From assembly GCA_014860455.1 (NCBI GenBank), contig JACZJQ010000348.1, forward strand, positions 1 to 43,874: a stretch of 43,874 bases of DNA, written 5' to 3'. The notes under the pieces were generated by a model. The model was given only the letters and a program-made list of their open reading frames with translations. It made no database searches and was not told where the DNA came from. Shown here piece by piece: positions 1-6,701 of the stretch. Each line of letters opens with the position of its first letter. The stretch's first letter is position 1. Both the position numbers and the translations under genes were made by a program. This stretch comes from Bryobacteraceae bacterium (GTDB taxonomy: Bacteria; Acidobacteriota; Terriglobia; Bryobacterales; Bryobacteraceae).

Positions 1-322
1 GCTCACAGTGGAACGTCCCACCAGACCAGGCCCACAGCGTCTCTGGAAGCTCGCCATGCTCAAGCTCGAGCTCAGCCAGGCTCAGATGCCCACCTGCCCG
101 TGGATCAACGTCTAGGACGATCATGCCGTGATCAGGAGCCACGCCGACGTTATCGTCCGGGTGCCGGGTGAACCAGTTCTTTACCTGGTCGATGTCCCTG
201 CTGGCATCTTTGACACCACGGGCAACGAGTTCTCCATCCGGTGCCTTGTCACCCGGTTTCAGCGGTAGGACTTGAAAACCACGGCCGACCAGGTCGAGAG
301 CCGCCTGCGCCATCGGCGTCAT
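1..322 (-). CDS. Primase-polymerase (Prim-Pol) N-terminal domain, partial at left edge
   Basis: This reading frame runs off the window's left edge, so only the first 107 residues are visible. They match the start of bifunctional DNA primase/polymerase proteins: a leading helix ending in GFQVLPLKPGDKAP, then ASRDIDQVKNWF, then NVGVAPDHGMIVLDVDP and SGGTFH. The acidic pair of the catalytic DxD is D71/D73 and the active-site histidine is H105. The ATG at 322 has a good Shine-Dalgarno (GGAGG on the minus strand, 335-331, spacing 8). The upstream small gene stops inside this start (ATGA), so translation is probably coupled. Known family role: priming and replication in plasmids, phages and integrative elements, often with a helicase domain C-terminal to Prim-Pol. 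Whether such a domain follows cannot be seen. Confidence 0.82.
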   Translation of the reverse strand, partial: MTPMAQAALDLVGRGFQVLPLKPGDKAPDGELVARGVKDASRDIDQVKNWFTRHPDDNVGVAPDHGMIVLDVDPRAGGHLSLAELELEHGELPETLWAWSGGTFHCE

Positions 323-543
323 GGCTGGCACCTCCGCACGGCCTGCCAGTAATCCACCATGGCGTCACGTTCGCGGGAGAGCACTTCGAGCTTCCCTTCA
401 ACGACCCGGACGGCTTCCCACGCCGCATCTTTGAGCCGGTCATGGCTCCAAACAGCGACGAGTTCACGCGGGACGTTCAAACAGCCGACGATTAAATCAA
501 GCCTTGAATCCCTGCAGGTGCAAGGCGTATGCTGTAAGGGCAT
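319..543 (-). CDS. Small hypothetical protein coupled to Prim-Pol
   Basis: A 74-residue frame whose TGA overlaps the ATG of the Prim-Pol gene as ATGA, the usual arrangement for translational coupling. The C-terminal half (roughly residues 35-70) is charged and predicted-helical in appearance, with WEAVRVVEGKLEVLSRERD, and could form a short coiled coil. The start is uncertain: the ATG at 543 lacks a clear Shine-Dalgarno, and the frame stays open upstream to about 660. No family recognised. Its position suggests an accessory, regulatory or DNA-binding partner of the replication protein, but that is inference only. Confidence 0.45.
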   Translation of the reverse strand: MPLQHTPCTCRDSRLDLIVGCLNVPRELVAVWSHDRLKDAAWEAVRVVEGKLEVLSRERDAMVDYWQAVRRCQP

Positions 544-778
544 ACTAGAGTCTTCTGGCGCTGTGAGCCCTGCTCGGCCCCGGCGCCTTTCTTTTTGTCC
601 GTTTCGGCCGCTGTGCCAAATTTGTGCCAGCAGAGTGCCGTTACAGACGTTCAGGACGTTCTAGGCTAGGTCTGTTTGCTGTAAGTTCCCTGGAATCAAT
701 GGGGCTTAGATGTCCGAATCCCATGCCGTCCACCATCCCGACCACCCCTTCCATCCCTGTCCACTCGTAGCACTGCCT
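544..778. other. Intergenic stretch with terminator-like hairpin
   Basis: No convincing gene. It contains a plus-strand terminator-like element: GGCGC (557-561) pairs with GCGCC (583-587), an inner GAGC/GCTC pair may extend it, and it is followed by TTTCTTTTT (588-596). No plus-strand gene lies immediately upstream, so the source of any transcript it would end is unknown. The rest is unremarkable. Confidence 0.4.
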
Positions 779-2281
779 TCACCCCGGCTCGTTGAGCCTG
801 TTGGCGATGGCCTCCTCGATCAGACGCAATTCCTCTCCGGTCAGTTCCGGAAACAGCGGTTTCTTTCCCTGCGAGAGACGTCCGTGGTTTTGCAGGAGCA
901 GCTTCACCAGAAGCCGCAGGCGGTTGTCCGGCAGTTCAACCACTTTGCGTACGTCCAGGCATGCTCCATCGAATTGTTCGAGGAAACGCAACTCCTCGGG
1001 CCAGTCCTTCTCGATGGTCTCGGCGATGCAATCGTAGAGGAACTCGGCGTGGCGGGTCAGGTCCGGGTAGCGGTAGAAGTCTTGGGTGTCATTCTGCACG
1101 GTCATCCGGTTGGCGGAATCGAGCGTGTATTCAACCTGAGGATTGACCAACTTGGATACAGTCTCCAGCACGGTTTCGTAGTCCTTCATCCGCCGCTGGA
1201 TTACGGCGGAAACCGGGAAGATCACGCCCTCGGGCGTATATCGCGTCGCGGCGAGGATGTGGTGGATCAGGAACCGATGAAGACGGCCGTTGCCATCCTC
1301 GAAGGGGTGCAGGTAGACGAATCCAAACGAGGCGCAGGCGGTCAAGGGGACGATGTCGCTGGCGTCGGCCATCGAGATCTTGTTCAATAGTTGCAACCAA
1401 CACTCCATCAAGCCGGACAGATCCTCGGGCTTTGGGCAGACGTAGCGGACGTCCTCAGAGTAGTCGTAGCGGCGGGTCCGCCCAACGTAGTTTTGTATCT
1501 CGCGCCAGCCGGAGGCGGCGAAACGCTCATCCTGAACGATGGCGTTTTGCAGCCGGACCAGAGCCGCCTCACTGGCGATATCCTCGGTTCCGGCGCCTTC
1601 GAGCACGGCGAGGAAGCGGGACTCACGATCCGGGGACGGCGTCTCGCCTTCAATCGCGTAGGATGACCGGGTCTCGCTGCGATAGAGGTATTCGGCCACA
1701 CGACGCAGCAGAGATGCATCCAGTCCGATGGTCAGTTGCTGGACCGCCTCGCCGTAGTTGCTGCACTGATGCTGCTGAAGCGCCTTGGTCCGCCGGATGA
1801 GGGGACAGTAGCCAGCGGCGCCCAGGAGGTTGTTCCTGACCCGGTGCCGCTTCGAGATCGGAGCCTTGAAGCGCTTGCTCTGCCAGACGATTTGGCGTTT
1901 TTCGTCGGCGAGAAGGGAGAGGGGAGCGAGGCTGTCGGCAAGCGGAAGCGGCGGCCATGACAGGCGTTCGTAGAGATACCAGGCCCGCCTTGCATAGGCG
2001 CTGTTTGGTTGATCTTGCACCCAGTCCTCGATCACGGCCGGCGGCAGTGCTTCGATGACCCGATGCCAGACACGGAGATCGATCGGTTCATAGCGCAGGG
2101 CGAAGCGAAGATGGTCTCGGAGGGTTCGGCACTCGTAGCTAAGTGGATATATTTCAAGAACTTCGTCTGGACTCTCCACCGTCTGGCGAGCTGTGGGACC
2201 GGTCTCGCTGCGGACGGCGGGCGGCTCCACTGCGAGTTGCAGTTCCCTCAACAGCCCCATCAGGCCGACAGCGTGATTCAT
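779..2281 (-). CDS. Fic-family protein AMP-transferase, N-terminally auto-inhibited type
   Basis: A 500-residue protein with a complete Fic core motif, HPFEDGNGRLHR (residues 325-336), which supplies the catalytic histidine and the phosphate/metal-binding residues for transferring AMP (or another phospho-group) to target hydroxyls. About 115 residues before it lies SYAIEG (207-212), matching the (S/T)xxxE(G/N) inhibitory motif. Its position N-terminal to the core and on the same chain makes this the intramolecularly inhibited class. The first 200 residues are helical-looking and unassigned, and the C-terminal 130 residues may carry a winged-helix-like tail. The start ATG has AGGGAGG seven bases upstream. 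The region in front carries five short repeats (separate entry). Likely cytosolic. Target unknown. Confidence 0.9.
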   Translation of the reverse strand: MNHAVGLMGLLRELQLAVEPPAVRSETGPTARQTVESPDEVLEIYPLSYECRTLRDHLRFALRYEPIDLRVWHRVIEALPPAVIEDWVQDQPNSAYARRAWYLYERLSWPPLPLADSLAPLSLLADEKRQIVWQSKRFKAPISKRHRVRNNLLGAAGYCPLIRRTKALQQHQCSNYGEAVQQLTIGLDASLLRRVAEYLYRSETRSSYAIEGETPSPDRESRFLAVLEGAGTEDIASEAALVRLQNAIVQDERFAASGWREIQNYVGRTRRYDYSEDVRYVCPKPEDLSGLMECWLQLLNKISMADASDIVPLTACASFGFVYLHPFEDGNGRLHRFLIHHILAATRYTPEGVIFPVSAVIQRRMKDYETVLETVSKLVNPQVEYTLDSANRMTVQNDTQDFYRYPDLTRHAEFLYDCIAETIEKDWPEELRFLEQFDGACLDVRKVVELPDNRLRLLVKLLLQNHGRLSQGKKPLFPELTGEELRLIEEAIANRLNEPG

Positions 2282-2296
2282 AGCTGAGCCTCCCTA

Positions 2297-2441
2297 CAAA
2301 AACACATCCGCAGACCGGCATGGGCGCCAAAACGTTCCGATCCGTTCAGAAACGTTCTCTGGCCTAACGGCATGTGTGGATTTCTTATTTTCCATCCAAA
2401 AACATATATTTTCAAGCCGGATCGTTCAAAAACGTATCCGG
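2297..2441 (-). promoter_or_regulatory. Cluster of five short repeats upstream of the Fic gene
   Basis: Five related copies of a 14-base motif lie between the Fic start and the Dabb gene, all in the same orientation. Read on the plus strand they are: CAAAAACACATCCG (2297), CAAAACGTTCCG (2328), CAGAAACGTTCTC (2347), CAAAAACATATATT (2397) and CAAAAACGTATCCGG (2427). The start-to-start distances are 31, 19, 50 and 30, close to whole helical turns. Two copies share the longer flank GATC(C)GTTCARAAACGT, and the last one sits in a CCGGAT/ATCCGG inverted repeat (2418-2441). This looks like a multi-site operator for Fic control; iterons are an alternative. The region is visibly more A/T-rich than its neighbours. 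Confidence 0.5.
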
Positions 2442-2501
2442 CGGAGATGGAGCGCACGATCAGGACGCCCTTCCGGGAATTGGCCGCTGTCGCTGTACGA
2501 A

Positions 2502-2888
2502 CTATTTGACGCTTTGAGTGTCGTAGACGACGACTTTCTTCCAGAGGGCGGATTTGGTGCGGAAGGTGTCGTGGAGCGGGTGGGTGTCGTAGATCTTCCA
2601 GGCGGCTTTGTCGTCGAAGGTGACCAGCCAGTAGTAGGTGAACGAATTATCGACGACGTCGCGGGCGTCGGCCGCGGGCGTGCCGATGAACGAGTAGCGG
2701 ATGCCGGGGATGGCGCGCATCTTGCTCAACTCGGCGAGAAACTCCTTGCGGGCGGCGGGGCTTTCGGGCTGCGCGAGCCAGAAATAGACGTGGTGGAGGA
2801 ACCTACCCTCGACCGGCTTCTGGGCGTTGAGCGAGGGCGTGGCGAGAAGGGCGGCGGCCAGCGCCAGGGTGAAAGTGATCGTTTTCAT
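2502..2888 (-). CDS. Secreted Dabb-domain (stress-responsive alpha/beta barrel) protein
   Basis: A 128-residue protein with a Sec-type signal peptide (residues 1-22, cleavage likely after the alanine of LNA). The mature part begins with the typical Dabb strand RFLHHVYFWLAQP, then a helix (ARKEFLAELSKM), and ends with the second characteristic block YYWLVTFDDKAAWKIYDTHPLH and a terminal strand KKVVVYD. Dabb proteins are dimeric ferredoxin-like barrels; some are enzymes and many are of unknown role. The signal peptide puts this one in the periplasm or outside, where function is unassigned. It lies downstream of no obvious partner and is separated from the Fic gene by the repeat region. Confidence 0.85.
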   Translation of the reverse strand: MKTITFTLALAAALLATPSLNAQKPVEGRFLHHVYFWLAQPESPAARKEFLAELSKMRAIPGIRYSFIGTPAADARDVVDNSFTYYWLVTFDDKAAWKIYDTHPLHDTFRTKSALWKKVVVYDTQSVK

Positions 2889-3248
2889 GGCTAACCGGAA
2901 TTATAGCTGGGGCGGGGCAGGAAGAGGGCAGGCGTTGGGACTGGAGATGGCCGAGGAGGTCTCAACGCGAGTAGCCATGCTTTGTGGCAACGCACAACAG
3001 GTGATGAAAGCGGTTGTCTTAGATAGTGTCAAGACGGCAGGTTGAGGGCCAGAGCCATGTGGACAGATGCAGGAGAAAGTGGCGACACGGCGGAACTGGG
3101 CAGCGCGGCCCCGGGGCCTGTACCGCGGCGGCAGGATCCGGGGACTGCAAAAGGGGACAGCGACCGGGGAAACAGACCGCATCTCGCGGACGGATTCGTC
3201 TTCTGGAACGTCCAGCCCTTTGATTTGAAATGAGTTACACTTCATTGA
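2889..3248. other. Intergenic stretch, no gene identified
   Basis: About 360 bases between the divergent Dabb and GT2 genes. Short open frames exist but none shows a family resemblance, a Shine-Dalgarno or coding bias. It presumably holds the promoters of both neighbours; no strong -35/-10 pair is evident. A weak inverted repeat AATGA/TCATT (3229-3246) lies just before the GT2 start. Confidence 0.4.
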
Positions 3249-4019
3249 ATGACCTTCCGCCAGACGGCGCAACTGCCTGACGGCTCCGCCAGAAACGGGG
3301 CCGAGGCATCGCTTGCCGTCGTGTGTCCGATGGCGAATGAGGGCAGCAGGGGCGCCGATTTTGCCGCCGCGGTCCTGGAGCACTGTGGGGGGATCGCCAA
3401 CGTCAGGTTCTTCGCCGTTCTCGACCGTGCCACGCGGGACAACAGCCTGGAATTGATGCGGGAACTCGAGGCCAGAGAGCCGAGGTTGACCGTGGTCTGG
3501 GCGCCGGAGAACCGTTGCGTGGTGGATGCCTACGTCTGCGGATACCGTCATGCGCTGGAGGCGGGCTTCGACTGGATTCTGGAAATCGACGCCGGATTCA
3601 GCCACCAGCCCGAGGATATTGCCCAGTTTCTCGAAGCCATGCGCGAGGGCAGGGATTGCGTCTTTGGCAGCAGATTCATGAAGGGCGGGGCGATCGTGAA
3701 CAGCCCCCTTTCCCGGCGGCTGGTGAGCCGGGGCGGGACCATCCTGGCCAACCTGTTGCTGGGCACTCGGCAAACGGATATGACCAGCGGCTTCGAGATG
3801 TTCACACACGAGACGCTTCGAATGGTGCTGGACCGCGGGATACAGTCGAGGGCGCACTTTTTCCAGACCGAGATCAAGGCCTACTGCCGGAACCTGAACT
3901 ACGTGGAGATGCCGATCCGTTATGAGGCGGCCAGCCCGGGACTGAGCGGGCCGGCTTTGGCCGATTCGTTCAAGCACCTGTGGCGCCTGGCGCGGATGCG
4001 GATGAAGGGGGAGTTGTAG
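3249..4019 (+). CDS. GT2-family glycosyltransferase (polyprenol-phosphate mannosyltransferase-like)
   Basis: A 256-residue GT-A fold enzyme resembling dolichol/polyprenol-phosphate sugar synthases. It shows the nucleotide-binding start LAVVCPMANEG (22-32), the middle block DAYVCGYRHALEAG (93-106), the acidic motif EIDAGFSHQPEDI (112-124) and the acceptor-loop FGSRFMKGG. Members of the family transfer a sugar from a nucleotide sugar to a lipid phosphate at the inner membrane. The second aspartate of the usual DAD is glycine (D114-A-G116), a variation worth noting. There are no membrane segments, so it lacks the C-terminal anchor of some relatives. Two bases separate it from the STELLO-like gene, so the two are probably co-transcribed. 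Product unknown. Confidence 0.85.
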   Translation: MTFRQTAQLPDGSARNGAEASLAVVCPMANEGSRGADFAAAVLEHCGGIANVRFFAVLDRATRDNSLELMRELEAREPRLTVVWAPENRCVVDAYVCGYRHALEAGFDWILEIDAGFSHQPEDIAQFLEAMREGRDCVFGSRFMKGGAIVNSPLSRRLVSRGGTILANLLLGTRQTDMTSGFEMFTHETLRMVLDRGIQSRAHFFQTEIKAYCRNLNYVEMPIRYEAASPGLSGPALADSFKHLWRLARMRMKGEL

Positions 4020-4021
4020 GT

Positions 4022-5071
4022 ATGGCGAATCAAGCGCCGCGGGTGGGGCTGGCGGGCGCGGTGGTGGTCACCTCCATCGCCGAACCGAATGCGGCTCTCC
4101 GGGCGCTTGCGCAAGGATGCGCCGAAGCCGGATATGGCTTTTATGTCATCGGGGACGTGCCGAGCCCGCCTGACTTCAGAATCGATCATTGCCGGTTCGT
4201 GCCACTCGCCGAACAGGAGCAGAGCGGTTGGAAGCTGGCCGAACTGCTGCCGAAGCGGCATTACGCAAGGAAGAACCTCGGTTACCTGATAGCGATGGCG
4301 GCGGCTTCGCCGGTGATTGTCGAAACCGACGACGATAACCTGCCAAAGCCTGCATTCTGGCGCCAGAGGCGGCGTGAGGCGCGGGCGCGGGTGGTGGAGA
4401 GCCAGGGCTGGGTGAACGTATACGCGCTGTTTTCCAGCGCGATGATCTGGCCGCGCGGGTTGCCGCTGGATGAAATCCGTAAACCGCAGCCCGAGCCGGG
4501 TTCACTCACCGAAGCCGGGATCCGGTGCCCGATCCAGCAGGGATTGGTCGACGGCGATCCGGATGTCGACGCAGTCTACCGGCTGCTGTTCCCGCTGCCT
4601 GGCGAGTTCCGCGCCGGATTCAGCGTGGCCCTGAAACCGGGCGCGTGGTGCCCGTTTAACAGCCAGAACACCACCTGGTTTCCGGAAGCCTACCCGCTGA
4701 TGTACCTGCCTTCCTTTTGCACGTTCAGGATGACCGACATCTGGCGCAGTTTCGTCGCTCAGCGGATCGCATGGGAGAACGGGTGGCCGCTGCTTTTCCA
4801 CGAGGCTGACCTGTTCCAGGAACGCAACGTCCACAACCTGATGAGGGATTTCCAGGACGAGGTGCCCGGATACCTGAATAACCGAAGGATCTGTGAGGAA
4901 CTCCAGCGGGTGAGCCTCAGGCCGGGCACGGATCGGCTCGGGGAAAACCTGCTGATCTGCTACGAAGCCCTTGTCCGGACAGGCGTCATCGAGAAGCCCG
5001 AATTGGGTCTGGTGCAGGCATGGACAGAAGATGTGGAGAGGGCGGCGGCGAGTTTCCCGGCGGCGCCGTAG
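4022..5071 (+). CDS. STELLO-like (DUF288) glycosyltransferase
   Basis: A 349-residue protein resembling the STELLO/DUF288 family, known in plants as Golgi proteins tied to cellulose synthase assembly and present in scattered bacteria. Seen here: an N-terminal Rossmann-like strand AGAVVVTSIA, KNLGYLIAMA (85-94), and the acidic nucleotide-binding motif VIVETDDDNLP (98-108). Later blocks FNSQNTTW and SFCTFRMTDIWRSF are also typical. No signal peptide or membrane span, so cytosolic. I chose the ATG at 4022 rather than 3980 because GGGGGAG lies just ahead and the earlier start would overlap the GT2 gene by 40 bases. Together with the upstream GT2 it probably builds a glycan or glycolipid. Confidence 0.8.
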   Translation: MANQAPRVGLAGAVVVTSIAEPNAALRALAQGCAEAGYGFYVIGDVPSPPDFRIDHCRFVPLAEQEQSGWKLAELLPKRHYARKNLGYLIAMAAASPVIVETDDDNLPKPAFWRQRRREARARVVESQGWVNVYALFSSAMIWPRGLPLDEIRKPQPEPGSLTEAGIRCPIQQGLVDGDPDVDAVYRLLFPLPGEFRAGFSVALKPGAWCPFNSQNTTWFPEAYPLMYLPSFCTFRMTDIWRSFVAQRIAWENGWPLLFHEADLFQERNVHNLMRDFQDEVPGYLNNRRICEELQRVSLRPGTDRLGENLLICYEALVRTGVIEKPELGLVQAWTEDVERAAASFPAAP

Positions 5072-5125
5072 CAGCGTACAGCGGTCGACACTCAGCCGGG
5101 CGAGCCGGCAATGGACTGGCGGCCG

Positions 5126-6628
5126 TTACTTCAGCCTGTACAGTGCCACGCCGTGGCGATCGATCTCCGCTGACACCTGATCCGATACGGGCACCAGGTC
5201 CTGTTGCCGCCAGAGGTCACGCACGCCTCGCTGTCCTTTCAGCCCAAGGTCGGCGAACGAGGCCGATACGCGGCGGGGCTGTTCGCTTAAGTTGAACAGG
5301 CCCACCGCGACCGAACCGTCTTCCAGCGGTTTGACCATCACCAACTCGTCGTCGTTCTTGCGGATGACGCGGGCCTGCTTGCCCAGCGGGTCCTGGTTGA
5401 CGTCGATCACTTCGGCATTGCAGAGGACGTTCAAGGTGAACTCGTCGAGCCGCCCCATGTCGCCGGAGAAGAACAGCGGCGAGGCCATCATCGACCACAG
5501 CGACATGTAACTGTACTGCTCCCAGGCGGTGAGCGTGGTCTGCTTCGGCGCCTGGCTCATGCTGCGGGCGTTGCCGATGGTGCCGATCAGGATGTAGTCA
5601 GGATCATTCCAGCCGCCCGGACCGGCGTAATCGGCCAGCAGCATGTTCTTGAAGGCGATCGAATAGAAGCCCGGCAAGCGGGTGTCCCTTTCCAGACCCA
5701 GGTCGCCGGTGGTCCGCCACGACTGTCCGCCCACCTCGGCGCCCCACTTCCAGACGTCGCCCATGCCGTACTGGCAGAGGTTGAACTGAATGTCCCGGTT
5801 CTGTCTTTCCAGCAGCCCACCCATCAGCGCGTAGGGCTTGGTGAAGTCCTCGCGCGTGGCCGGCTTCACCAGCCGCCCGTAGGAGCACCAGTCGTACTTC
5901 AACAGGTCGTAGCCCCATTCGGCGAAGGTTCGGGCGTCGATCTCCTCATGCTGCCAGGCGGCGGTGTACTGGGCGCAGGTAAGGGGCCCAGGGCCGGTGT
6001 AGATGCCCGCCTTCAAGCCTTTGGCGTGGATGTAGGCGGTCAAGCCGGGCATGTCAGGAAAACGAAGATTGGGACGGATCCTGCCCGACGAGTCGCGCGG
6101 CGCGCCGTTCAGCGCCGGGTCGTCAGAGCCCGGTTTCATCATCCAGCAGTCGTCGATCGAGACATAGGAATAGCCGTAATCGGCCATCCCTGAGGCGACC
6201 ATGGCGTCGGCGGCTTCGCGGAACAACTTGTCGGAAACGCGGTCGTAGTGAGTGTACCAATGGTTCCAGCCCATGGGCGGGGTGAGCGCGATGGTGTCGC
6301 CGACGGTGAGGCGGAATTCGCGCGACGCTTTGCCGTGCGCGTTCGAGGCGCGCAGCGTCACCTTATTCAGGCCCGGTTTGGCGGGGGCCGTACCGGTGAG
6401 GATTCCGGTGGCCGCATCCAGCTTGATCGACGCCGGCAACCCGACGGCCTCGAACTTCATCGGCCGCGCGCCGGTGGCGGGGATCCGGTACAGAAACGGC
6501 CTGCCGGGGCGGACGCCGTAGACGCGGGGCCCGTTGATGCGCGGTTCGGGTCCGGGCTTCGGCGTCAGGATCGGCATCTCGGCAGCCAGCAGGGGCAGCG
6601 TGGTGAGGGCGAGCAAGGCAAGGCGCAT
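5126..6628 (-). CDS. Secreted GH27 alpha-galactosidase-like glycoside hydrolase
   Basis: A 500-residue exported enzyme. A signal peptide (1-16, ending LLAAE) precedes an immunoglobulin-like putative sugar/matrix-binding domain (about 25-110). The catalytic (beta/alpha)8 barrel starts at PPMGWNHW (117-124). The GH27 nucleophile is D246 in LLKYDWCSYG and the acid/base is D309 in SWRTTGDL; SIDDCW (158-163) and GGWNDPD are further family hallmarks. A C-terminal beta domain carries the NQDPLGKQ linker. Family activity: retaining hydrolysis of terminal alpha-galactose or alpha-N-acetylgalactosamine; substrate not predictable here. It follows the AddB-like gene by 73 bases on the same strand and may have its own promoter. 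It fits a polysaccharide-degrading lifestyle. Confidence 0.93.
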   Translation of the reverse strand: MRLALLALTTLPLLAAEMPILTPKPGPEPRINGPRVYGVRPGRPFLYRIPATGARPMKFEAVGLPASIKLDAATGILTGTAPAKPGLNKVTLRASNAHGKASREFRLTVGDTIALTPPMGWNHWYTHYDRVSDKLFREAADAMVASGMADYGYSYVSIDDCWMMKPGSDDPALNGAPRDSSGRIRPNLRFPDMPGLTAYIHAKGLKAGIYTGPGPLTCAQYTAAWQHEEIDARTFAEWGYDLLKYDWCSYGRLVKPATREDFTKPYALMGGLLERQNRDIQFNLCQYGMGDVWKWGAEVGGQSWRTTGDLGLERDTRLPGFYSIAFKNMLLADYAGPGGWNDPDYILIGTIGNARSMSQAPKQTTLTAWEQYSYMSLWSMMASPLFFSGDMGRLDEFTLNVLCNAEVIDVNQDPLGKQARVIRKNDDELVMVKPLEDGSVAVGLFNLSEQPRRVSASFADLGLKGQRGVRDLWRQQDLVPVSDQVSAEIDRHGVALYRLK

Positions 6629-6701
6629 GGACGGCTCCTGAGAATCCGTGAATCGGAGTTCGCCATGAGTTTATCGCGAACCGTTGGAGGATGTCCTTCT
6701 G

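Noticed and set aside
610-700. Integrase C-terminus or att site next to the Prim-Pol operon
   Set aside because: The minus-strand reading contains a stop at about 664 and no recombinase motif; no tRNA or direct repeat could be shown.
2401-2441. CRISPR-like array
   Set aside because: The repeats are too short (about 14 bases), irregularly spaced and degenerate; no cas gene is near.
2901-3977. Long minus-strand open frame opposite the GT2 gene
   Set aside because: It is the mirror of the glycosyltransferase, composed of low-complexity P/R/H-rich sequence without family resemblance.
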